Both the position numbers and the translations under genes were made by a program. Of a stretch of 48,319 bases of DNA, positions 26,306-33,033 are shown piece by piece. The DNA is taken from the NCBI GenBank assembly GCA_016297535.1, contig JAEDGL010000003.1, positions 1-48,319 of the forward strand. The letters are read 5' to 3'. Numbering within the stretch: position 1 is the first letter of the stretch; the number at the start of each line of letters is the position of its first letter. Below the pieces are notes generated by a model. It did not search any database. It was given only the letters and a program-made list of their open reading frames with translations, and had not been told where the DNA came from. Source of the stretch: Clostridia bacterium (lineage in GTDB: Bacteria; Bacillota; Clostridia; Christensenellales; Aristaeellaceae).

Positions 26306-27433
26306 CTAGGAACGCAGTCCAGTAAATTTTAGTTGTATACTATGTGTGTACTCTTGCAGTTCTTCAGCTATCTTCCGACATACTTTTGTACCAATCCCCG
26401 CCGCCTTCCCAACCGCCAGCAACTCCTTCATCCCAGGATCCCGGCCATTCCCATCCACAGTAGTGGTATGTTCCCCGAAATAGGTCGAACTCCACGTCAG
26501 GTCATAAGCGGGCGAAGGATGCCAACAATCATTTTTCTCATTATAAATCCAGCTGAAATTCTTGGCGTGATCATCACGGTTGTGCGCAAACACATTGAAA
26601 CACATGCGCCGGTACATTTGCAGAAGATCATCCATATTGCTGCGAGACAGAATGTTTGTTAGTTTCATCAGCGTGTGGTAATCAAGTGCCGCTGTGCGCC
26701 AGTCAATCTCGAGAATAGCAGCAGCCGTCAGCATATGCTTGCGAACCATTGTCCCGTTCTTCCTCTCGCGATCAAACCTGCGCACGGCAAAATAACCGCT
26801 GCATTTCTGGGAAGGCATCAGTTTCGTTTCAGGTACAATAATTCCGCACTCCGCAGCGCAATCCATATATTCTTTTTCCATCAGGCCGTTATCCTTCATA
26901 TCGCCAGAGGCCGGGAATTTGATGATCCATTCATCCGTCATCAATTTTGGCCTTGCACCGCCGCTGCTGCCGCCCATCTGGAACATCGCGTCCAGATCAT
27001 CAACATCCTCATGGTTGAGAATCGCATGGCACTTGGCGGACAATTCATCCAGATCAGTGAGAGCGGCATTCTGATGCACATCCCACGCAGGGCGATAGGT
27101 CAGTGCACCCATGCCGGATTCACCAACAATCGCCAGTCGTTCCAGCTGCGTCACATCCGCAGGAGAAATCCCGCGTTCCTTCAGCATACGATCTACCAGC
27201 AGCCGTCCCCAGGCATCCGGCAGGCTGTTGGCAAATACGCCTCATAAGCCCTGAAAATTTTGACTTGAGGGGACAAACACCTTCTGTTCCACCGGCAGTG
27301 AAAACGGGCTGACAGCAAAACCGCTGTCCAGCCATTCGTCCGAATAGGCAAACGCCACACGACGATCAGCCGTTTCTGCAAGAGTGCCCACAACGCGCTC
27401 ACCGAGGAAAACCTCGATCTTACGTTCTTTCAC
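26306..27433 (-). pseudogene. hipA: HipA-type serine/threonine kinase with in-frame stop
   Basis: Read through, the frame encodes a 375-codon HipA. The N-terminal HipA domain is KIEVFLGERVVGTLAE ... PVEQKVF. Then come GVFANSLPDAWGRLL, the Gly-rich GGSSGGARPKL loop, FIIKFP-like ATP-site strand (WIIKFPASG), the catalytic HNRDDHAKN loop, and AYDLT in the metal-binding position. HipA kinases phosphorylate targets such as aminoacyl-tRNA synthetases and cause dormancy. A TGA at 27242-27244 interrupts the frame between FQGL and GVFANSL, where homologues usually have a Phe. TGA is a normal stop in this genome (for example at the end of brxC). The first 63 codons start with GTG at 27433, overlapping hipB by 14 bases. 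The part after the stop has an ATG at 27187 and keeps the whole kinase core, but it would lack the N-terminal domain. It is either inactivated or expressed as two pieces. Confidence 0.8.
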
Positions 27434-27695
27434 GGATGACCTCCTCAATGCTGGCGTATTCCACATTGGTGAATAGCTGCCGGATTTCATCTGCGCATTC
27501 CAGTGCAACGCAGAGCTTGGTCAGCGAAATCAGCGAGATCTGGCCGGTGGTTTCAAAACGCTTGATGCTGCCATAGCTGACGTTGCTTTTTTCGCTCAGC
27601 TGGAGCTGAGAAATTCCGCGACGCTTGCGGAGCTGCTTGAGCCGTTGAGCGAGCTTTTGATTGATTTCTTCCGGGGTTTCCCAAACGAAAGCCAT
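27420..27695 (-). CDS. hipB: HipB-type HTH antitoxin
   Basis: A 91-aa protein with an XRE/Cro helix-turn-helix at about residues 13-66 (LAQRLKQLRKRRGISQLQLS, then NVSYGSIKRFETTGQISLIS). The gene lies directly before hipA and overlaps it. HipB binds HipA and represses the operon. A ribosome-binding site (AGGAGG) precedes the ATG. The gene is intact, in contrast to its partner. Confidence 0.85.
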   Translation of the reverse strand: MAFVWETPEEINQKLAQRLKQLRKRRGISQLQLSEKSNVSYGSIKRFETTGQISLISLTKLCVALECADEIRQLFTNVEYASIEEVIRERT

Positions 27696-27720
27696 GTTTT
27701 CCTCCTACGGATCAAATATG

Positions 27721-27764
27721 AGCTATTCAAATAATATTATTAGCTAAAAAGATAATATATTATC
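27721..27764 (-). promoter_or_regulatory. Palindromic operator region of hipBA
   Basis: Two perfect AT-rich palindromes lie just upstream of hipB: GATAATATATTATC (27751-27764) and AATAATATTATT (27730-27741). The second is flanked by AGCTA and TAGCT arms (27721-27725 and 27741-27745). They are good candidates for HipB operators overlapping the promoter. The following stretch 27765-27931 is AT-rich and shows nothing else. Confidence 0.5.
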
Positions 27765-27931
27765 CCTAAATCAGTATAGCATGATTTCTGAAGCACTTCA
27801 AGATAACACTTTGGTACTATTCTGTGTTCTTAAGTAAACATATTCCGTTTGATTAAGCTTCAAACATAATGAAAAGTGCTTAAAAAGTGCAAAAAATGTT
27901 ACTTAAGGGGCAAAAATTCACATAAATTCTC

Positions 27932-27960
27932 TTGAATAAGGATCCTGATATCGTTATAAT
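27932..27960 (+). promoter_or_regulatory. Strong promoter of the structured RNA
   Basis: A -35 TTGAAT (27932-27937), exactly 17-bp spacer, and perfect -10 TATAAT (27955-27960). Transcription should start near 27967, some 180 bases before the nearest real start codon. Confidence 0.75.
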
Positions 27961-27966
27961 ATAGCT

Positions 27967-28124
27967 ACCGGGTGACACATGTGGTCACTCTGAGCTGGGA
28001 AGCGAGTCCCGTTTCAAGTCGCGGTACTTCGTAGAGCTCTCCGGGGGTTGCACATCAACCACAACTTGAATAGGCCAAAGGCTGAAAGAAAATGTGCAGG
28101 GGGCGCGGTAATCCGCGCCTTTCT
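27967..28124 (+). ncRNA. Structured RNA of about 150 nt, candidate RNA antitoxin or leader
   Basis: The region between the promoter and the terminator is rich in complementary segments. They are: GTGAC/GTCAC (27972-27976 with 27984-27988); GGGA/TCCC (27997-28000 with 28007-28010); GAGCT/AGCTC (27992-27996 with 28035-28039); TTCAAGT/ACTTGAA (28013-28019 with 28064-28070); GGTTG/CAACC (28046-28050 with 28056-28060). The third and fourth pairings cross and would make a pseudoknot. It ends in an intrinsic terminator and is followed by a nuclease-like gene. I do not recognise it as a known riboswitch or RNA family. The layout resembles type III toxin-antitoxin loci; a cis-acting leader is the alternative. 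Confidence 0.55.
28098..28124 (+). terminator. Intrinsic terminator between the structured RNA and the nuclease gene
   Basis: A GC-rich hairpin, GGCGCGG / CCGCGCC with loop TAAT (28102-28119), is followed by TTTCTC. The tract of T is short, so partial readthrough into the downstream gene is likely. In ToxIN-type loci a leaky terminator of this kind sets the RNA-to-toxin ratio. Confidence 0.75.
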
Positions 28125-28145
28125 CATTATACAGAAGGTGTTTGT

Positions 28146-28694
28146 ATGTGTGATATACTCTTGCAAAGCGCCATAGCATATCAAACGCTGATGGATTATG
28201 AGTATAAGATCGTTGGCGGGCGCAAAGGACAAACGATAGAAGTGTCAATATCCTTTCCGCAGGATGCGTATCATCATCTTGTAGGATTTCAATATAGCCG
28301 TATTGCAAAGCTAAAAGGTCAAAAAACAGCGCTTCGTTGCATACTTAATAGAGAAGTGTCTTTTGAAATGCTGAAGACCAGCGGTTTTAAACATTGGGAT
28401 CGGGTACAAAGTCTAATTGATTTGAAAGAATGTCTTGAGTCCAACCGCTTTGTTTTTCGATATAGAACACATGAATGTCCTTACTCGCAGATAAAAGCAG
28501 ATTTTTTATTCAGTTGGGACGATGTTATTTTCTTTACTGCTGAAGGTATACCGGTAAGCTTGTTTGTAAATCAAAAGCAGACGGATTATACGCAGAAATG
28601 CCCGCAATACACTGTTCTAAGAATCGATAGAACAAATAAGATAACCGGAGAAACATGTACCGTCTACCAAAGGCAAGTTGCGGAGGAAAAATGA
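28146..28694 (+). CDS. PBECR4-like nuclease (barnase/EndoU/colicin/RelE-like fold), candidate toxin
   Basis: A 182-aa protein. Residues about 20-110 resemble the PBECR4 domain, one of the phage-Barnase-EndoU-ColicinE5/D-RelE-like nuclease families. The opening strand is YKIVGGRKGQTIEVSIS. An AYHHLVGFQYSRI block carries the conserved His, and a helical FEMLKTSGFKHWDRVQSL segment is followed by the RFVFRYRTH strand. The C-terminal 60 residues continue with beta strands (ADFLFSWDDVIFFTAEG). The frame opens at 28092, but that ATG lies upstream of the terminator hairpin and the added residues are not family-like. The ATG at 28146 has AGAAGG eight bases before it. The gene is the last in the island, 44 bp from the right repeat. 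Nuclease activity is predicted from family likeness only. Confidence 0.65.
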   Translation: MCDILLQSAIAYQTLMDYEYKIVGGRKGQTIEVSISFPQDAYHHLVGFQYSRIAKLKGQKTALRCILNREVSFEMLKTSGFKHWDRVQSLIDLKECLESNRFVFRYRTHECPYSQIKADFLFSWDDVIFFTAEGIPVSLFVNQKQTDYTQKCPQYTVLRIDRTNKITGETCTVYQRQVAEEK

Positions 28695-28738
28695 TCTTCC
28701 TCCTACTATATGTGCTAGCTACAGGCATCAGATAAGCA

Positions 28739-28785
28739 ACTCCGACTCTGAAGGTCATGCGTTCGAATCGCACCGGGCGTACCAG
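28739..28785 (+). repeat. Right attachment repeat (tRNA-Arg 3' remnant)
   Basis: An exact 47-bp copy of 730-776. It holds the anticodon loop onward to CCA and lacks the acceptor 5' strand and D arm, so it cannot make a tRNA. It is the displaced chromosomal 3' half of the tRNA-Arg gene and fixes the right end of the island. Confidence 0.93.
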
Positions 28786-28823
28786 TGAAAGCCTTGAAGC
28801 ATAACCGTTTCAGGGCTTTTTCA
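28786..28823 (+). terminator. Original chromosomal terminator of tRNA-Arg
   Basis: GAAAGCC...GAA and TTTC..GGGCTTTTT arms form a hairpin directly after the tRNA remnant. Before insertion of the island it would have followed the intact tRNA-Arg gene. Confidence 0.65.
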
Positions 28824-28856
28824 TATTGCCGCAGGTTCTTTTCTCCCCTCTGCGTC

Positions 28857-28885
28857 TTGATTCGGAAAAGCGCGCATGATAAAAT
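28857..28885 (+). promoter_or_regulatory. Promoter of gluQ
   Basis: A -35 TTGATT (28857-28862), 17-bp spacer and -10 TAAAAT (28880-28885) lie 34 bases before the start codon. Confidence 0.6.
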
Positions 28886-28919
28886 ATCCTTCAAGTTTAA
28901 AAACGTGAAGGAGCACTCT

Positions 28920-29873
28920 ATGGAACCGTACTGCCAGACAATCAGGCAACCCGTTACCGGCCGCTTTGCGCCCACGCCCAGCGGACGGCTGCATCTGGGC
29001 AACCTGCTGTGCTGCCTGCTGGCGTATCTGTCGGTGCGCAGCCGGGGTGGGCGCTTTTTGCTGCGCATCGAGGATCTGGATGTGCCGCGTTGCCCGCGAA
29101 AGGCCGGCCTGCAGGTTCTCGAGGATCTGTCGTGGTTCGGGTTTCGCTGGGATGAGCCGCCGCTGTTTCAGAGTGAGCGGTCGGCGATCTACCAGCGCCA
29201 TCTGGACGCACTGCAAAAGAAGGGGCTGATCTACCCCTGCTTTTGCACCCGCGCCCAGCTCATGGCCAGCGCCGCACCCAATTTGGGCGATACGCAGGTG
29301 GTGTATCAGCGCACCTGCGCCCATCTTTCGCCCCGGGAGGCCGAACGCCTTGCGCAGACGCGCCGCCCCGCCATGCGCCTGCGCGTGCCGGACGAGGTTG
29401 TCTCCTTCCGGGACGGGCTGTACGGCGAGCAGGCCGAAAACCTGGCCACGGACTGCGGGGATTTCATCCTCCGCCGTTCGGACGGGCTGTTCGGCTATCA
29501 GCTGGCCGTGGTGGTGGATGATGCGCTTAGCGGCGTCAGCGAGGTGGTGCGCGGCCGCGATATCCTTTCCGCCACGCCGCGGCAGATCTATCTGCTGCGC
29601 GAGCTGGGCTATCCCGTGCCGCAATATGTTCATATTCCGCTTCTGATGGATGCCAACGGCCGCAGGCTGGCCAAGCGCGACCGCGATCTGGATCTTACCG
29701 CGCTGTCCAGGCGCTTTACGCCGCAGGAGCTGCTGGGCAGGCTGGCCTTCAGCGCCGGTTTGCTGCCGGAGGAGCGCCCCGCAACGCTGGAGGAGCTGAT
29801 CCGCCTGTTTGACTGGGCAAAGGTCCTCCACGAGGATCTGCGCCTGCCCGCCAGCCTTACGGCGCACGATTGA
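28920..29873 (+). CDS. gluQ: Glutamyl-Q tRNA(Asp) synthetase
   Basis: A 317-aa class I synthetase-like enzyme that attaches glutamate to the queuosine base of tRNA-Asp. It has the HIGH-type signature PTPSGRLHLGN, RIEDLDVPR, the zinc-binding pair PCFC followed by a Cys in YQRTC, YQLAVVVDDALSGVSEVVRG, and the LAKRD equivalent of KMSKS. It lacks an anticodon-binding domain, which separates GluQ from full GluRS. The start ATG at 28920 has GAAGGAG upstream; the frame extends further up through the tRNA remnant terminator but is not coding there. It is the first host gene right of the island, high in GC. Confidence 0.93.
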   Translation: MEPYCQTIRQPVTGRFAPTPSGRLHLGNLLCCLLAYLSVRSRGGRFLLRIEDLDVPRCPRKAGLQVLEDLSWFGFRWDEPPLFQSERSAIYQRHLDALQKKGLIYPCFCTRAQLMASAAPNLGDTQVVYQRTCAHLSPREAERLAQTRRPAMRLRVPDEVVSFRDGLYGEQAENLATDCGDFILRRSDGLFGYQLAVVVDDALSGVSEVVRGRDILSATPRQIYLLRELGYPVPQYVHIPLLMDANGRRLAKRDRDLDLTALSRRFTPQELLGRLAFSAGLLPEERPATLEELIRLFDWAKVLHEDLRLPASLTAHD

Positions 29874-29898
29874 CGCCTGGGCGCGTGCGCTGTATAAT
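29870..29898 (+). promoter_or_regulatory. Promoter of the VOC-family gene
   Basis: A -35 TTGACG (29870-29875) overlapping the gluQ stop, a 17-bp spacer, and the -10 TATAAT (29893-29898). Confidence 0.7.
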
Positions 29899-29935
29899 AA
29901 CCGCAAAACAAAAGCAATCTAAAGGAGTGTTTTTG

Positions 29936-30340
29936 ATGGCAAACGAAATCATCCGGGGAATGGGCTTTCACCACATCGCGCTGCGCTGCGCAAACATTGA
30001 AAAAAGCCTGACCATGTACCAGGCGCTGGGCATGAAAGAGGAAGTGCGCTGGGGCGAGGGCGAAAAGCTGATCGTAATGCTGGATATCGGCGATGGCGGG
30101 CACATCGAGCTGTTTGCTAACGGATCCGACGAATACAGCGTGAAGGGCAAGTGGAACCATTTTGCCCTGGCCGTGGAGGATGTGGACCAGGCCTACCGCA
30201 TTGCGCTGGAGGCGGGCTTTGCGCCGCTGATCGCGCCCAAGTTTGCGCCGCTGGAATCCACCCCCAAAAAGCTTACCCTCAACGTGGCCTTTGTGGCGGG
30301 GCCCGACGGCGAGGAAGTGGAGTTTTTCCGCGTAGTGTAA
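29936..30340 (+). CDS. VOC-family (glyoxalase/dioxygenase fold) protein
   Basis: A 134-aa single vicinal-oxygen-chelate domain: FHHIALRCANIEKSLTMYQAL at the start, GHIELFANG in the middle, NHFALAVEDVDQAYRIAL and GPDGEEVEFFRV at the end. The repeated beta-alpha-beta-beta-beta units and metal-ligand positions (H, E) are typical of the fold. Such proteins include lactoylglutathione lyase and many small lyases or resistance proteins; the substrate cannot be told. The start ATG has AAAGGAGTG upstream, and the gene has its own promoter and terminator, so it is probably monocistronic. Confidence 0.85.
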   Translation: MANEIIRGMGFHHIALRCANIEKSLTMYQALGMKEEVRWGEGEKLIVMLDIGDGGHIELFANGSDEYSVKGKWNHFALAVEDVDQAYRIALEAGFAPLIAPKFAPLESTPKKLTLNVAFVAGPDGEEVEFFRVV

Positions 30341-30406
30341 CGAATGGCGGAAATGTTTCAGGCTTTGCCGAAAACACCCCGCCTGTAGGATTAATCGACA
30401 GTCCGA

Positions 30407-30441
30407 GGGGATGACCCGGCTTTTTTTGCCGGGCCATCCCC
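30407..30441. terminator. Bidirectional terminator between convergent genes
   Basis: A long hairpin with arms GGGGATGACCCGGC and GCCGGGCCATCCCC and an all-T loop lies between the convergent VOC and amidohydrolase genes, with T-rich sequence on the plus strand. Confidence 0.85.
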
Positions 30442-30445
30442 TTTG

Positions 30446-31288
30446 TTATACATTTTTCAGCAGCCGAAGGGCATTTTGGTACAGGATCTGCTGTTTTTCC
30501 TCCCGGAAAAGAGGCAGTTGCTCAAACTGGCGCAGGGCCTGGGCCTGATCCGCCCAGGGGCTGTCCGTGGCAAAGAGCACCCGCTGCGCCCCAAAGGTGC
30601 GAACCAGCCGGCAGAACGCCTCCGCCGAAAGCAGACGGGTTTCCCCGGGCGCATAGTCGCCTTCCGCCAGGGGCGTAAACGACCCCAGCGAAAACGCCGT
30701 GTCCAGATAGGCGTTGGCATGCTCCGCCAGGGCGGCCACCTCGTCCCAGTGGCGCCAGCCGCCCATGTGCGCCATCACCAGCGTCACCGGCCCTACCTGA
30801 CGCAGCGCGCGCTGCGTCATGCGGGGCGTGCAGCGCACCGCGTCCGGAAAACCAATATCATCGCCCGCGTGCATGACCACCGTCAGCCCCAGCTCGCCTG
30901 CGCAGTCGAGCACGCGCAGGGTGCGCGGGTCATCGATATCCACCTCCTGATACACGGGATGCAGCTTGACGCCCCTGACGCCCTCCTGTGCAAGGCGCCT
31001 GAGCTCGCCGCGCCAGTCGGGCATGCCGGGATGGATTGCCCCAAAGCGGATGAGCCGTTCGTCCCGCGGCAGGGCAAGGATGGCATCGTTCATGGAGGAT
31101 ACCTTCTGCGGATTGGTGGCCACGGGCAGCACCACGGACCGGTCCACCCCGGCACGGGTCATGGCGGTAAGCAGTCCTTCGTCCGTACCATCCGAATAGG
31201 CCGCAATGTGGCTGACGGACTGCAGCCTGTGCATGGCCGGCTGCGCAATGCGCGCGGGAAAGGTGTGGGTGTGAAAATCGACAACCAC
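30446..31288 (-). CDS. Amidohydrolase-family metal-dependent hydrolase
   Basis: A 280-aa amidohydrolase (amidohydrolase_2-type TIM barrel). Features: N-terminal metal motif VDFHTHTFP, GAIHPGMPD, GVKLHPVYQ with the bridging Lys/His region, VVMHAGDD, LVMAHMGG with the third His, and VLFATDSPWAD carrying the catalytic Asp. These enzymes hydrolyse or decarboxylate small cyclic or amide substrates; the actual substrate is unknown. The start is GTG with AGGTG upstream. It lies downstream of the ABC importer genes on the same strand and may share their role. A weak promoter (TAGACA, 18 bp, TATAAT at 31321-31326) lies in the end of the preceding gene. Confidence 0.85.
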   Translation of the reverse strand: MVVDFHTHTFPARIAQPAMHRLQSVSHIAAYSDGTDEGLLTAMTRAGVDRSVVLPVATNPQKVSSMNDAILALPRDERLIRFGAIHPGMPDWRGELRRLAQEGVRGVKLHPVYQEVDIDDPRTLRVLDCAGELGLTVVMHAGDDIGFPDAVRCTPRMTQRALRQVGPVTLVMAHMGGWRHWDEVAALAEHANAYLDTAFSLGSFTPLAEGDYAPGETRLLSAEAFCRLVRTFGAQRVLFATDSPWADQAQALRQFEQLPLFREEKQQILYQNALRLLKNV

Positions 31289-31347
31289 GGCGGCTTCACC
31301 TCGAAAAAAAGAATACCGCCATTATAGTCCCGGCGCCGGGGCGCTGT

Positions 31348-32175
31348 CTACCCCTTGATGGCGCCCGCCATCACGCCGGAGACGATGTATTTCTGACACA
31401 GCAGGTAAAAAACAACAATCGGGATGATCGCCAGCACCAGCATGGCCATCATCGCGCCCATGTCCACGCTGCCATAGCCGCCGCGCAGATACTGCACCGC
31501 GATGGGAATGGTGCGGAAGCGCTTGAGATCCAGCACCAGATAGGGCAACAGGTAATCGTTCCAGATCCACATGGTTTGCAGAATGCCCACCGATACCGCC
31601 GTCGGGCGCAGAATGGGCAGAACAATGGCAAAAAACAGCCTCAGCGGGTTGCAGCCGTCAATGAGGGCGCTTTCCTCCACCGCCGCGGGGCAGGCGTTGA
31701 CAAAGCCCGTAAACAGAAACACCGAAAGCCCCGCCCCAAAGCCCAGGTAGATGATCACAATGCCCAGCGGCGTATTCAGCCCCAGCAGATTTGCCAGCCT
31801 GGACAGCGTAAACATGACCATCTGAAACGGAACCACCATGGAAAACAGAAACAGCAGGTACAGCCCGTGCATCATGCGCGAGCGCACCCGGCTGATGAAC
31901 CACGCGCACATAGAGGTGCACAAAAGAATCAGCGCCACGGAGCAAACGGTAATCAGCAGGCTGGTCAGCACGGCGGAGAGAAAATGTGTCAGCTCCACGC
32001 CCTTCTGATAATTGGCAAATCCGGCAAAGGTTTGGGCATTGGGCAGGGAAAAGGGCTGGCGGCTGATATAGGCCTTCTTTTTAAAGCTGTTGACGGCCAC
32101 CAGCGCCAGCGGATACAAATAAACGGCCGAAACGGCGGTAAACAGCGCCGTAAGCCAGGAAAAGCCTTTTTTCAT
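31348..32175 (-). CDS. Carbohydrate ABC transporter permease (MalG-like)
   Basis: A 275-aa membrane protein with six predicted transmembrane helices. The permease-ATPase coupling loop VEESALIDGCNPLRLFFAIV (EAA loop) is near residue 190 and the C-terminus is KYIVSGVMAGAIKG, typical of the CUT1 inner permease MalG/ UgpE class. The computed frame starts upstream, but ATG 32175 has AGGAGG eight bases before it and overlaps the stop of the preceding permease (ATGA), showing translational coupling. It imports a sugar or oligosaccharide together with the next two gene products; the sugar is not identifiable. Confidence 0.9.
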   Translation of the reverse strand: MKKGFSWLTALFTAVSAVYLYPLALVAVNSFKKKAYISRQPFSLPNAQTFAGFANYQKGVELTHFLSAVLTSLLITVCSVALILLCTSMCAWFISRVRSRMMHGLYLLFLFSMVVPFQMVMFTLSRLANLLGLNTPLGIVIIYLGFGAGLSVFLFTGFVNACPAAVEESALIDGCNPLRLFFAIVLPILRPTAVSVGILQTMWIWNDYLLPYLVLDLKRFRTIPIAVQYLRGGYGSVDMGAMMAMLVLAIIPIVVFYLLCQKYIVSGVMAGAIKG

Positions 32176-33020
32176 CCGCTCGCCTCCTGTGAACGGGTTA
32201 ATCGCAGCTGCAGCAAAGCGATGGAAACCACAATCAGGCAAAACACCACCGCCTTGGCCTGCCCAGCGCCCGCCCAGCCGGTGCGGCCGTAAAAGGTGGT
32301 GTAAATGTTGAGTGCAAGCAGCTGCGATCGGTTGCCCGGCATGCCGTTGGTCAGCGCCAGGTTCTGGTCAAAAAGCTTGAAGCCGTTGGTAAGCGTAAGG
32401 AAGGTGCAAATGGTAACCGAGGGCATCAGCATGGGCAGCCGGACATGCCAGAAGGCTTGCCGGGCGCTTGCGCCGTCGATGGCGGCGGCCTCCATCACCT
32501 CCTCCGGGATGGTGGTAAGGCCGGAGATGTAAATGATCATCATATACCCAAGCTGCTGCCAGCAAACTACCAGCAGCAGCCCCCAGAAGCCGTACCACTC
32601 GCTGGTTACGAGGGTTGCGTTCCAGCGCGCCAGCACGCCGTTGAGCAGCACCTGCCACAGCCAGCCCAGCACAATGCCGCCGATCAGATTGGGCAAAAAG
32701 AACACCGTGCGAAACGCATTGGTGCCCGGAAAGCCGCGCGTCAGCAGCAGCGCCACGCCCAGCGCCAGCACATTGATGATGGCGGTGGAAACCACCGCAA
32801 ACAGCGCCGTGTACCACAGCGCATGGACAAACTCGCCCGATGCATCCGAAAAGGCTTTGATGTAGTTGGCCACGCTCACATACACTGCGTCGGACAGGGT
32901 GGTAAAATCGCAAAAGGACAGGTACAGCCCCATCCCGAACGGGATGAGAAAGCCCACCAGAAAGGCAAGCGCCGTGGGCAGCACAAACAGCGGCCACCAG
33001 CGTTTCAAACTACGTTCCAT
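32172..33020 (-). CDS. Carbohydrate ABC transporter permease (MalF-like)
   Basis: A 282-aa integral membrane protein with six helices. The EAA coupling loop is VMEAAAIDGASARQAFWHVR, followed by LPMLMPSVTICTFLTL, typical of MalF/UgpA-type CUT1 permeases. It pairs with the MalG-like permease encoded next. Four-base overlap with that gene and 13-bp gap from the binding-protein gene indicate one operon. No ATPase gene is in the cluster, which is common for CUT1 systems that borrow a shared MsmK-type ATPase. Confidence 0.9.
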   Translation of the reverse strand: MERSLKRWWPLFVLPTALAFLVGFLIPFGMGLYLSFCDFTTLSDAVYVSVANYIKAFSDASGEFVHALWYTALFAVVSTAIINVLALGVALLLTRGFPGTNAFRTVFFLPNLIGGIVLGWLWQVLLNGVLARWNATLVTSEWYGFWGLLLVVCWQQLGYMMIIYISGLTTIPEEVMEAAAIDGASARQAFWHVRLPMLMPSVTICTFLTLTNGFKLFDQNLALTNGMPGNRSQLLALNIYTTFYGRTGWAGAGQAKAVVFCLIVVSIALLQLRLTRSQEASG

Positions 33021-33033
33021 TCAGCTGCTCCAT

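Larger units (their letters stand above)
730..28785. mobile_element. 28.0-kb integrative defence island at tRNA-Arg
   Basis: The element lies between two perfect 47-bp repeats and encodes a tyrosine integrase (22799-23959). Most of it has lower GC than the flanking host genes. Cargo: a BREX type 1 operon with extra genes (997-22005), an LRR protein, a hipBA pair and a structured-RNA/nuclease unit. No conjugation, replication or excisionase gene was recognised, so it looks like a genomic island that may need help to move. The integrase lies 4.8 kb inside the right end rather than next to an attachment site. Confidence 0.9.

Noticed and set aside
28092..28145. Longer start for the PBECR4-like protein at ATG 28092
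   Set aside because: This start lies before and within the terminator hairpin, has no ribosome-binding site and adds residues unlike the family.
27932..28694. Retron or reverse-transcriptase system
   Set aside because: The protein after the structured RNA has no reverse transcriptase motif (no YxDD) and is far too short.
28739..28784. Second tRNA-Arg gene
   Set aside because: Only the 3' part from the anticodon loop is present; the acceptor 5' strand and D arm are missing. It is an attachment-site remnant.
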